Origin: Actinostola sp. cb2023
Lineage: Eukaryota > Cnidaria > Anthozoa > Actiniaria > Actinostolidae
Assembly: GCA_033675265.1 (NCBI GenBank)
Contig: JAUJYZ010000320.1
Coordinates: 36,001-100,000, forward strand
Direction of reading: 5' to 3'
Length of the DNA: 64,000 bases
Shown piece by piece: positions 1-9,418 of this stretch (positions are counted from its first letter, which is position 1; the number at the start of each line of letters is the position of its first letter). Made by a program: the position numbers and the translations under genes. The notes under the pieces were generated by a model that searched no databases, was not told the DNA's origin, and worked only from the letters and a program-made list of their open reading frames with translations.

Positions 1-1328
1 TCTGCAGACAGCACAACAATCAATGGTATAACATACTCAGCAGCCAATGAGGTAATTGCCGTTACAATGAGTGGTCAAGTAAAGTCATGGGATGTACGAC
101 AAGCAACCAATAGACCCACCAAGACTATGATCCTGTAAGTACTCACTGACTTCCTAGTCTACCATGAAATGACAGGCAAACACTGGCCTTCGTGTGCTAT
201 TGGTTTGAATCAGCTGGTTAAAGTCCATGAATTTCATTATCTGCCTTCAAATGGCAGGCAAACACTGCCCTTCATGTGCTATCAACCAGAGAGTATTCTA
301 TTGCTTGGTTTGAATCAGCTGGTTAAAGTCCATGGATCTCATTATCATTGCTTGTTCACAGGTCAGGAGATAGAGTGCCTTTGCTATGTATTGATAAACA
401 CCCTACACAACCCCATCTACTAGCGACAGGAAGTCAAGATGGTGTACTCAGCATATGGGATGTGAGGCAAGAACATTATCCTGTGACGCTACTGGAAGGA
501 CACAGTGCTGAATGTGAGTCAAATTAATGAAAAGTTATACATGTATATACATTAATGGGAACTAGTGAGTACACTAGTATGGGCTGCGTCAATTTAAAGG
601 AAATCTATAACACTGTATCAATAAAAGTACTTAACTACTTTACTGATGTTGCGAACCTTAGCTCTTCATTGGAGTAAGAAGGAGTTTTTAAGTTAACTGT
701 GTTATAGATTTCTTTTGACCATTTGATTATGTATACATTAATTATTATTGATTTTGTTTGCATTTACCTACATTCTTTCCTCCCTTTCCTTCTTTTCCTA
801 CCCACCTGCCTTCCTTTCCTTCCTTTCTTCCTTCTTTCTTTTCTTGTCTTATTCTTTCACTTCTCTTTCCTTCTTTTGTTCCCACGTATTATCCATCTCT
901 TCTCACTGTTTCTCCCTAACCCTTCAAGCCTTCCTGTCCTGTAATTGATAAATGATCTATGTCAATGTATCTCTACAGTGTGGGAAGTCAAATTCCACCC
1001 ACAAAAGCCAAACCATCTGTTTTCCTGTTCTGAAGATGGCTCTCTATGGCAGTGGGATGGTACCTCCATGGCTGCAACCTCATTCGCACCAAACCAGTCC
1101 TTCAAACCAACTCTACCCACCGCCCACTTAACTAATGGCATTGATACTCCAGGATCTGTTGTAAGTCCATGGCTGTCTGTCGATGCCACGAAGCACCGTA
1201 TGGAGACCTACTCCTTGCTCTCGGAAAATAGACTGTCAATCAACTCATTGGACATTGAATCGCAACATTTGTTGTGTGGTTGCGACTGTGAGGCTATTTT
1301 TGTAATATGTGATTTAATACTTAGATAA
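1..1328 (+). CDS. NUP43: Nucleoporin Nup43, WD40 protein (3' part, cut by window start)
   Basis: WD40 beta-propeller subunit of the Y-complex (Nup107-160), the structural scaffold of the nuclear pore, also found at kinetochores. Three exons are visible: before 1 to 134 (donor GTAAGT), 362-513 (donor GTGAGT) and 979-1328 (after CTACAG); phases agree across both junctions. Visible features are WD blades with SWDVRQ and SIWDVRQ, then the Nup43-typical WEVKFHP...FSCSEDGSLWQWD segment, and a C-terminus close to the family's end (WLSVDATKHRMETYSLL, then LLCGCDCEAIFV). The stop is TAA at 1326-1328. The N-terminal blades lie outside the window. Intron 2 carries a long pyrimidine tract before the last exon. 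Identity is firm from motif order; exact boundaries are by eye. Confidence 0.92.
771..930 (+). repeat. CT-rich pyrimidine tract in Nup43 intron 2
   Basis: About 160 bases made almost only of C and T (TTCC/TTTC motifs), ending roughly 50 bases before the acceptor at 977-978. It reads open in two frames as Leu/Phe/Ser-rich peptides, which is a composition artefact. It may act as an extended polypyrimidine tract. Confidence 0.6.
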
Positions 1329-1638
1329 TAATAGAAATACTATTTTCACACAAGAGTTAGTCCTCTCTGACTGCTGTAAATGTATCTGGATGAGTGAAAT
1401 AACTCAAAAACAGACTGCAAAAGAAGACTTGGGACTCAAACTTGAACTTCAGCACAGGCCAAGGTCAGGCAATGTATAAAATTGTAAGAAAAAAGTTTTG
1501 TTTTTTTGTAACTTCATAATTTTCGTTTTCAGAAGAGAATACTGTAGACTAAATATATAGATATAGAATGTATGAAAACACAGCTGTAAAAATTAAATTC
1601 ATTTCGCATTTGCGGGATTCCTGTGGTGCGCGAGCGTT

Positions 1639-1652
1639 GTTGCCACGGCAAC
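1639..1652. promoter_or_regulatory. X-box (RFX factor site) upstream of MATCAP
   Basis: The sequence GTTGCC-AC-GGCAAC consists of two perfect, inverted RFX half-sites with a 2-base spacer, matching the animal X-box consensus GTNRCC-N(0-3)-RGYAAC. It lies 161 bases before the ATG at 1813, the usual position in promoters of ciliary genes. This suggests RFX control of the downstream tubulin carboxypeptidase gene, but only by sequence match. Confidence 0.6.
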
Positions 1653-1812
1653 GTTTGTTCATCTTGCGTTACATTGACTTTATACCGACAGTAATTTACA
1701 TGTACTGTCGTCTGCTGCCGGGGAGGCAGACAGCAAGACAGCAAAAGTTATCACATAATGAAGAAGGCTTGTCTGGCTGAATTTACAATGAAGTGAAGCA
1801 TTTCCTGAAGAT

Positions 1813-3224
1813 ATGGACGAAGAAATCGAGAAGCATTTTCGCTACGTGTTTGACCCGCTGAGAAAGACGTCCGTAAGAATGCTTCAAGAAACCCCCACAA
1901 AGCATCGAAGTGCCCTGCACATCACAAATCTACAGGAAGAAAAGGAAAAATTCCTACAATTCGGCACGATCCCGAAGTTTAAATTCACCGGTTCAATAGA
2001 ACACTACTCGAAAAAGAAGAAGACTTCTGTACGCTTCGATCTACTTCCCGAAGCCAAGATGATCATAGAACGAGTTCGACAACAGTTCGGCAGTGGAGAT
2101 AATTTTTTAGATATTTCTTACGGGAAAAAGCTGAACCCTTCTGAAGCCAGTGAGTTTATGGTAAACTATGTGAAATCACACGGCTTGGACGGGCTGTTGA
2201 ACATTATTTGGACAAACGATTTAAACTGCAGTGGACGAATGGTTTGGCATGGGCCAAATGTACGATTCAATCGACCCGAAGCTCGACGGTTCACCCTCTT
2301 TCTCAGGAGAACACAGGATAATATTTTTCTCCGAGAGCGAGGCATCAGAGGGCTGGCGGATCATGAAATCGGTACGCATTTTGTATCCTTTTGAAGGCTG
2401 TGTACTTGAGAGTTCACCGCTAGTTTGGTTTGCTTTAGTTTTAATTTGCAGATTGATTTGAAGGACAACACTTCATATTATTGTAAACAAAAGATTTTGA
2501 CGCGGAAAATTGGTAAGCCTTTGTTGACGGATGTGTACAGATTTAATAATATAATCTTGCGTCTCTTCTCAGTACTAAAGGGTGAGTTACGACCAATTTA
2601 TCATAAGTTGTAGAAGTTTGACATTTGATTGGTCTTTTTGCACTTTAAGCATCCGTAACGCAATCTTCGACAAAGTTGGTGAGGTAAAATATCGTAACTC
2701 CTTTATTTTACTTGGCTGTTTATGAAGCTTTCACATATTTTAGTTGTCATGTTTTCTTTGAAAGGCGAAAACATTAAATACTTTTACTTCCACAATACCG
2801 TCAAGTTTAATACCTAGATTCTGTTTTGCGTGAAAAATGGCGTATATGAAGTTTTCATTTTATTCTTTTTACGATGAGTAGTTTGTACTGGCTCTCCGAA
2901 AAAGTAACATTTCAGTGAAGTTCGTTTTTCAGAATAGCTTAGTAGACGAAGCTTTAATTTGCCACTGAATAGTTGTTTTAATCAGTTCAACTTTTCGTAA
3001 CATCGATCGCGAGAATTGCTACAGCGTGCAACATCTTGCACGATTTTTCTCACAAAAAAGACAAATGACGATCAGTTGCAACTCAAAAGAATTGCGTAAA
3101 CGGGTCCGACGCAATTGTACAAGAAAAGAAATGGTATAAAGAAAGATCCTTGGCGGTGGTGGTACCGTAAATGCTCGATTTAGCGCCCCGAGCGCTTATA
3201 ATTTTTTTAGACCTCTAGGGGATA

Positions 3225-3256
<32 letters not shown>

Positions 3257-3577
3257 GCTTATTGGAAGCAGGGCGCGCTTTATATTTCTTTTTTCAGATG
3301 TTGAACTCAATGTTTTCTTTATTACCGGTATACGGTACTGTAACATACATATACAGTGAATATAAATAGTGAGTAAACATGTACCGTGCGGTACTTGGTA
3401 AACGCAAGTTTTATTTTATTAAATAGAGTGATGGCACTTAACCCGTGAAACAAAATATAATAGTTAGTAACTAATAGTCAAATCAAAACAAAAGAAAACA
3501 ATGGAATTATAGTGTCTAGTAATATCTACATGGCTAATATCTGTTTCACGGGCTAAGTGCCATCACTCTAATTCTGC

Positions 3578-3617
<40 letters not shown>

Positions 3618-6274
3618 GCTTATTGGAAGGGGGCGCTTATAAATTTTTTAGACCTCTAGGGGGGGCCGCTTATTCGAGGGGGCGCTTATTAGAAGCAGGG
3701 CACTTATAATTTTTTTAGACCTCTAGGGACCTCTAGGGGGGGGGGGGGGGCGCTTATTCGAGGGGGGCGCTTATTGGAAGCAGGGCGCTTAATCGAGCAT
3801 TTACGGTAATTTATTTAATCATAAAATTGTATTGAGGGTTTTTGACTTGGAAATCATCGAAAAAGAACTAACAACAGCTAACTATTATTTATTTCTGTCT
3901 AAATGATTTCTTAACCTAAAATAAAGATGCGAATGAATAATGATGGTCTACAACCATGGTTTTCAAACAGACAAAAATTTGGCCTTCGGCCAAGCAAGTC
4001 CTACTGTGGAGTAATATGTGAAGAAGGACTTGCAGCCATAAACACAACGTTACAATCACATGTGAAGTTACTATGGGCACCAGCTTTGCTTTACTGTAAG
4101 TCACCCAGCTCCTCCCTCCTCCCTCCTCCCCTCCTCCCTCCTCCCTCCTCCCTCCTCCCTCCTCCCTCCTCCCCCTCCTCCCTCCTCCCTCCTCCCTCCT
4201 CCTCCTCCTCCCCCCCTCCCTCCTCACCCCTCCCTCCTCACCCCTCCCTCCTTCTCATTCCCAGGCTACTCGCGGTAACGCTGAGCTGTATTATGACATC
4301 ATTTTAATTACCCAACAGCGAGACTACATTTTGCCCAACATCATTCAAATCGTTTTTTATTTCGTTTGTTCCTCAGACACAGCTTGTATGGCACAGAAAA
4401 TGACATTCAAAGAACTGTTTGACCATCTTGGACTACACGTGTGTGACTTTGAACAGCGGTTTAAGCTGGTGATGAGAGTGAAACGTTTATTGGTTGATTG
4501 TAATGCATATGGTGGCAGCGGTCAGGATCAGTGTTACTTTGAAGGTAATTTAACGAAGTGATATATTCTTGGTTGATTGTAATGCATATGGTGGCAGCGG
4601 TCAGGATCAATGTTATGCATGGATTAATTCCAGCTGTTACCATCCCCACCCCCCACCGGGCTGACCCCCGGGGATTTGCAAAAAAAAATTATTGGGACTA
4701 CAAATTCCCTGCCCCTGGACCACCAGAAATAACAAATTCCCTGCAGGGCAACGGAAAAGCAACCAACAATTGAATATATTAAAGGCATGTTTAATAATCA
4801 AGCTAGACATCTTTTGGAAATAATTATTGACCATAACAGTAGAGATAAGAAGTCATATGTGCTTTTAAGCACTGCCTTTTTTTTCAAAGAAAGCCTTTAA
4901 CTTTGCAAGACCTTGTTTTTCAAGCCAATCGGCGACAAAAGTAGTCTCTTTATTGGCGAAATCCATTATTTTGAATTCCTCCATTGATTATACGCTCGGT
5001 CAAGTTATCCCGCCCCCCGCCCCCGGGGCAACACGTTGTTGTACAAAATCCCCGCCCCTGGAACACAGGTCCTTACAAATCCCTGGGGTATGCCCGGGAG
5101 GGGGGGACATATGATGATGGTGGTGACGTGGTGGTGATATATGATGATGATGACCAGTGTTCTCACTGATAGATTATCCAGTTTAAATGAAGTATTTATT
5201 ATTATTATTATTATGGTGATGCAGGAGCCCCTGGGTGATGGAAATGATGATGGTGGTGGAAATGATGATGGTGGTGATGATGATGATGATCGTACCTAAT
5301 GATGATGTGATGATGATGGAAATGGTGGTGACGTGGTGGTGATGATGATAACGATGATGATAGTGATGATGATGGTGGCGATGTTGTAGTGATGATCATG
5401 ATGGTTATAATGGTGATGCATGGTAGTCAGTGGTGATGATGATGTATTATAGAATGTAGTAAAAAGTGTGGACTAAAAGTGATGTGCCTGAAAACTAGCT
5501 ACGACATAGCTAAGTCCATGCTCGAGGATCCAAAAAACCGCTGGATCCTCCAGCATGAGCTAAGTCAAGATTGACAACTATCAATATAACATGATGATGG
5601 GGATACATGGTAGTCAGTGATGGTGGTGGCAGGATAGAGTCGTTCTCGCATGAGTGGGAAATAGTTACGGTACGATTCGTGCCGTGCGGTGACCGTGCCG
5701 TGACCGTGCCGTGTCCAAGCATTCTTATAGGTTGAGCGATTCCGTACCGTGACCGTAACTCCATGCCGTAGGTTTCCCACTCATACGAAAACAACTCTAA
5801 TGGCACCTGGTGATAGTTATGAGTTATAGGAACAGTCAAACCTTCATTTCCACTGTTTCTTGCTGACATAATTTTCTTTCTCTTACAGGTGCAGTGCGGA
5901 TCCTACGAGACACACACGACATTGACTTCAAACTTCTCTACGCTGGGAGGATATGCACAGATGAGCTCGCGCGGGTTCGTCGCATTGCTCGTCGGGATTG
6001 TTTGAGGTTCCCATACTTTTTGAAAGATGTTGTGTCGTACAAGCGCATTCTAAGTGACATAGCTGTTCTAAATGGCTTAACACAGAACGTTAAACGACCT
6101 ATTTCTTGCAGAAGTAGAGTTTCTTCAAGGAACAAAAATAAGAAAAGAAAGTCGCCAAATAAATTTAGGATTCTGAGTTCGCCAACGAGGACCAAGACCC
6201 TTCCCATGATGCCCCACCCGCCGCTATTGAGAAGCAGGCATTCTCAGTTCTGCAAGCTAGATGATAATTTTTGA
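1813..6274 (+). CDS. MATCAP: MATCAP/KIAA0895-family microtubule tyrosine carboxypeptidase
   Basis: Zinc metallopeptidase of the DUF1704/KIAA0895 family; characterised members remove the C-terminal tyrosine of alpha-tubulin on microtubules. Four exons in phase: 1813-2382, 3927-4095, 4377-4544 and 5889-6274, giving about 430 residues, near the 470-520 of vertebrate relatives. The catalytic HEIGTH motif falls at residues 184-189, at the very end of exon 1. It is followed by MNNDGLQPW and FGLRPS, then EEGLA (222-226), whose glutamate is the probable third zinc ligand (inference). Exon 3 gives YTACMAQKMTFKELF; exon 4 gives VRILRDTHDIDFKLLYAG and a basic tail rich in K/R/S. Neighbouring Nup43 is tandem, about 0.5 kb away. 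The exon 1 donor (TTT|GTATCC) is a weak consensus but gives the conserved join. The 47 bases at the end of exon 3 are partly duplicated in intron 3. Introns 1-3 contain mobile elements. Confidence 0.9.
3165..3809. mobile_element. Composite inverted-repeat element with poly-G and GCGCTTATT blocks
   Basis: Bounded by inverted ends: ACCGTAAATGCTCGATTTAG at the left and its complement CTAAT/CGAGCATTTACGGTA at the right. Inside are repeated blocks of GGGCGCTTATTGGAAGCAGG and AGACCTCTAGGG, and G-runs of 29 bases (3227-3255), 27 bases (3588-3614) and a shorter one. It lies in MATCAP intron 1. Related fragments occur at about 6640-6770 and 11097-11285. It looks non-autonomous; no ORF is visible. Confidence 0.65.
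3424..3570. mobile_element. MITE nested in the poly-G element, TA target site
   Basis: About 147 bases with terminal inverted repeats of about 25 bases (GAGTGATGGCACTTA... and ...TAAGTGCCATCACTC, then GTGAAAC/GTTTCAC). TA flanks both ends, as in Tc1/mariner-type insertions. It splits the host element at 3165-3809, so it is the younger insertion. Confidence 0.7.
4104..4252 (+). repeat. CTC/CCTCC microsatellite
   Basis: Imperfect (CTCCCTC)n tract beginning about 10 bases after the donor of MATCAP exon 2. It creates spurious Pro/Ser-rich and Gly/Arg/Glu-rich reading frames on the two strands. The tract is close enough to the 5' splice site to be worth noting for splicing or assembly. Confidence 0.85.
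4490..4615 (+). repeat. 47-bp duplication of MATCAP exon 3 end into intron 3
   Basis: The segment 4490-4536 in exon 3 recurs at 4569-4615 with one mismatch, 79 bases downstream and just past the real donor at 4545. The second copy lacks the donor, so it should not serve as an alternative exon end. The near-identity points to a recent local duplication. Confidence 0.8.
4640..5107. mobile_element. GC-ended inverted-repeat element in MATCAP intron 3
   Basis: The left edge (CACCGGGCTGACCCCCGGGG then ATTTGCAA) and the right edge (ATCCCTGGGGTATGCCCGGG) are imperfect inverted copies, with further paired CCCTGCCCCTGG/CCCCGCCCCTGG blocks inside. There is no ORF of note. It is probably a degenerate non-autonomous DNA transposon. 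Confidence 0.45.
5111..5445 (+). repeat. GAT/GGT trinucleotide microsatellite
   Basis: Interrupted (GATGATGGTGGTGAT)n run in MATCAP intron 3. It gives a His/Ser-rich shadow frame on the minus strand. Confidence 0.85.
5635..5799. mobile_element. MITE, TIR GAGTCGTTTTCG family, TA target site
   Basis: About 165 bases. Inverted ends are GAGTCGTTCTCGCATGAGTG and its counterpart near 5775-5797, flanked by TA. The interior has GTGACCGTGCCGT repeats. The same family occurs at 8166-8351 (nearly full), and in parts near 12905-12945, 14985-15062, 32425-32520 and 58958-59115. The TA flanks suggest a Tc1/mariner-type mover (inference). Confidence 0.75.
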
Positions 6275-6830
6275 AAAAACTTTGAGCTGTTTGTTTGTAA
6301 TTTGGTTTTAATTTGTTGGAATTATTATTTTACAAAAATCAAAGAGTAACATCAATATTATTTTATTTTTCTTCTTTGATATCATCTTTCATCCATCCTT
6401 TTTTCTCTTTTCCCGTTTTTCATATATCTCTTTTTAACGGGTTAAGGAATCTAGTGTTCACAATCAAAGACAATTAAATGATTAATTAATTGGGGTTTGG
6501 ATGGATAAGAGTAAATAAAAGCGTTAATTTGTAAATCTATTCACGATTTGAACAAATAAAATATAGTTTTCAAGGTGCAATGTCACGGGTCGTGGTCGAG
6601 GTAGCATGGGCATGAAAATCTTGAATTCGGTCCACGGGAGCCCAACATACCGGTAAATCCTCTATTAAGCCCTCCCCCTCCAATAAGCCTCCCTTTTTTG
6701 AAGCACGATTTTTATTAAGCCCCCTCCCTCTTTTAAGCCCCCCCCCCCCCCCCCTTACCTACCTAAAGATACCATAGTACGTAATGTGATGATATACCGT
6801 ACTGTAATGATATACAACAGTCAGATACAG
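6275..6830. other. 3' flank of MATCAP, no gene
   Basis: AT-rich flank with a polyadenylation signal AATAAA at 6555-6560. It is followed at 6640-6770 by a fragment rich in TAAGCC(C) with a 17-base C-run (6738-6754), related to the poly-G element at 3165-3809. No coding region is seen. Confidence 0.6.
6555..6560 (+). terminator. Likely poly(A) signal of MATCAP
   Basis: AATAAA about 280 bases after the MATCAP stop codon. Another AATAAA-like site lies near 6514. Either could be used. Confidence 0.45.
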
Positions 6831-6838
6831 TACGAACA

Positions 6839-7400
6839 ATGGTACGGATGGTATACAAGGGTGCGCAGGGTGTGCAAGGTGTACAATGGGGCGCAGGGTG
6901 TACAATGGTGTGCAGGGTGTACAATATAATGGGGGCCAGGGTGTACAATGGGGGCCAGAGTGTACAATGGTGTGCAGGGTATACAATGGGGCACAGGGTG
7001 TACAATGGTGTGCAGGTTGTACAATGGGGCGGAGGGTGTACAATGGGGTGCAGGGTGTACAATGGGGTGCAGGGTGTACAATGGGGCACAGGGTGTACAG
7101 TGGTGCGGATGGTATACAATGGGGCGCATGGTGTGCAAGGTGTACAATGGGCGCAGGGTGTACAATGGGGCACAGGGTGTACAATGGGGCGCAGGGTGTA
7201 CAATGGGGCGCAGGGTGTACAATGGGGCACAGGGTGTACAAGGGTACGCAGGGTGTACAAGGGTGCATCACATGGTGTGCAGGGTATATATACAATGGTG
7301 CGAATGGCATACAAAGGTGTGCATGGTATACAAGGCTGTTGAGGGTATACAAGATGTGCATGGTGCAGAGTGTGCAAGGGTGCGCATGGCATATAAGGTT
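6839..7400 (+). repeat. 19-bp minisatellite (GTGTACAATGGGGNGCAGG)
   Basis: About 25-30 imperfect units of 19 bases. As 19 is not a multiple of three, and the unit has no stop in most frames, several overlapping ORFs of 130-246 residues appear on both strands (VYNGVQGVQWG-like on plus, CTPCAPLYTLRPIVHP-like on minus). None resembles a real protein. It lies between MATCAP and CSTF2. Confidence 0.9.
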
Positions 7401-7420
7401 GAGCAGGTATAAAAAGGGTG

Positions 7421-8165
7421 CATTAAAAAAACATTCGCCGTGGTCGGTGGGGTTCCTGTGGAATTTATTGCTTTGGCACCAATAACACAGGAAGCCCAAA
7501 CTGATGACAGTCAGTTTTCTGAGGTCGCCATTTTTGATGTGAACATTGATAGTAAATTTAGTTATTATAGCTATTATTTATGTGAAAGAAAAAGTAATTC
7601 AAATTTCAAGAAATGGTAAGTGGAAATTCAAGCTAGACCCTTCATTTAATACTGACATCAGCTCTGCTGTACATAAAGCTTAACTTAATTACATACCAAA
7701 AAACATGCATCAAGACGACACAACAGTCAACAATTCTCATAGAAAGGAAAAAGAAAAAATGGGACGATTCTCCTGAGACATCCTTAGAAGCTGAGACATC
7801 GAATCGACTTACGTAAAGGGTGAAGGTTTCGGCCCCACCCGCGCTATCCCGGTGCTACATAAAACTAGTTTGATTTGATTTCTTATATTTTCTCAAATTG
7901 AATCAGAATACAAATGTCAAACTGATTGCAAAACTTGTTTATTGAGTTCAGAATACGTACCTAAACGAAAATTGGTTTCTACATGCCTTACAATTATGTT
8001 CAGAGTGGATAGAACTATCCCACAGACAACTAGCTCTGTCGATGAATCATCTATTTATCTAGAATGCAGGTGTCCCTGGTTGGGAAAAAAGCAGAAGGCA
8101 TCCTAAGGCAACTGAAGAAGAAAGACAACCAAGATTCTGGACACAAGGACCTGTATTCATGAATA
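7421..8165. other. Intergenic, no gene seen
   Basis: The span between the 19-bp minisatellite and the MITE at 8166. Near 7484 is CACAGGAAGCCCAAAC, resembling the CACAGG...CCCAA ends of the foldback family described at 60171-62120. Nothing else is recognisable. Confidence 0.5.
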
Positions 8166-8351
8166 TAGAGTCGTTTTCGCACGAGTGGGAAGTAGTTACG
8201 GTACATACAGTTCAAGCCGTGCGGTGACCGTGCCGTGTCTAAGCATTCTGATTGGTCGAGCAATGACTTTACGCGCTCTGATTGGTTGAATAGAATGTCT
8301 TCTATACCGTACCGTAACTCCGTGCTTCCCACTCATACGAAAACGACTCTA
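8166..8351. mobile_element. MITE, TIR GAGTCGTTTTCG family (full copy)
   Basis: 186 bases including the TA at each end. The termini GAGTCGTTTTCGCACGAGTG and CCCACTCATACGAAAACGACTC are inverted copies. The interior contains two CTGATTGGT(C/T)GA motifs and the GTGACCGTGCCGTGTC block shared with 5635-5799. Confidence 0.8.
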
Positions 8352-8449
8352 TACATGTACCCTAAGTATTGTTCAGAAACAATGATAATATCATAAAAAG
8401 ACTATGACTTAGGATAGGGATTTCATTAGGAACTTTCAAAATCAGTAAG

Positions 8450-8565
8450 TGACCTCTGATCAAAATATAAATTCTCCTCGAGATTCTTTGAGTTTTAAAG
8501 GAGAGTTTGGGTTTTGATCACAAATCACTTACTCCATTCTCGCAGGGACTCCTTCAATTGTCAGT
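8450..8565. mobile_element. Palindromic repeat, TGATCAAAAT/ATTTTGATCA family
   Basis: Inverted blocks TGATCAAAAT...AAATTCTCCTCGAG and AGGAGAGTTT...TTTTGATCA, followed by ATTCTCGCAGGGACTCCTTC. Related copies lie in taxilin introns at 22690-22952, 24255-24345, 31636-31722 and 33815-33965. Confidence 0.65.
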
Positions 8566-8698
8566 TCTAATGTATCTGACAATTTTTACATGTTTATTTG
8601 AAGGCTTCGGTGTCGCCTCTACTTACTCCAGTAGGACCATCTGCCTACTAAATTGCATTGAAATTAGGACAGGGGTGGATCTGGGAATTTTTGAGAGA

Positions 8699-8700
<2 letters not shown>

Positions 8701-8733
<33 letters not shown>
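8701..8733 (+). repeat. 33-base poly-G run
   Basis: An uninterrupted G homopolymer, followed by AGGG. It is adjacent to GGATCTGGGAATTTTTGAG and CCTCCCCCCTGAATCCACC, likely ends of a dispersed element. It could form a G-quadruplex; its length may be a sequencing artefact. Confidence 0.85.
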
Positions 8734-8734
<1 letters not shown>

Positions 8735-8949
8735 GGGTCCAAATGTAAATTTACTTCAAACCTGTGGCAAAACTAGATTCTAGGATAAAACAATCAATTG
8801 AACCTCAGGTATGACAGGGGTCCGTACCCCTCCCCCCTGAATCCACCACTGTAGGATATCTTGTGTTAAAACACCTTCATGAACCCAGGCCCTGGGGTAC
8901 AGTATATCCCAGGAATTATCCAAAGGATGGCACTATCCACTCTTTGTAT

Positions 8950-9155
8950 TAGCCTCCTATGCAGATGTTTCTGGTGGTTCTATTCGCTGGACATCTTGGT
9001 TTGTACCTTTGTACAATAAATATTAGCATGAAAACGATGTCACACGTGTAAACTATCAGTGAAAACAATGAATTTACCAAGATGGCCTCTGTGTGAGTGA
9101 AGCGAATTCCGTTCCCACATGACAACCACCGAAACCGTCTGCATCAGAGGCTACT
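8950..9155. mobile_element. Foldback repeat with inverted GCCTC(...)GCAGATG ends
   Basis: AGCCTCCTATGCAGATG...GGTGGTT at 8950-8985 is mirrored by AACCACCGAAACCGTCTGCATCAGAGGCT near 9120-9152, and CCAAGATGG/CCATCTTGG also pair inside. It lies just past the 3' end of CSTF2 and may overlap its 3' UTR. Confidence 0.55.
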
Positions 9156-9196
9156 CTTTATACAACTGTAACATAACAATGAATGAAGATAAGTTA

Positions 9197-9384
9197 TCAT
9201 GATCTTCCAATCTGTTCCTTTAGCATCATGATACTCTGTCTTTGTTCTTCTGGTAGTAGAGCGATTTGTTGGTCAGTAAGACTGAGTACTTGCATGATAA
9301 GAGCAGCCTGGAATAACAAATAAATTATGTTGTTATTAACGAAGAAGTTTAAAAATCATTATCATCATCATCATCATTGATTAA

Positions 9385-9418
<34 letters not shown>

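Noticed and set aside
3916..4227. Gly/Arg/Glu-rich ORF on the minus strand
   Set aside because: It reads through the CTC microsatellite opposite MATCAP exon 2.
5510..5869. 119-residue minus ORF opposite MATCAP intron 3
   Set aside because: Mostly the MITE at 5635-5799; no protein similarity.
6759..7499. Overlapping ORFs of 130-246 residues on both strands
   Set aside because: They come from the 19-bp minisatellite, which lacks stops in several frames; composition follows the repeat, not a protein.
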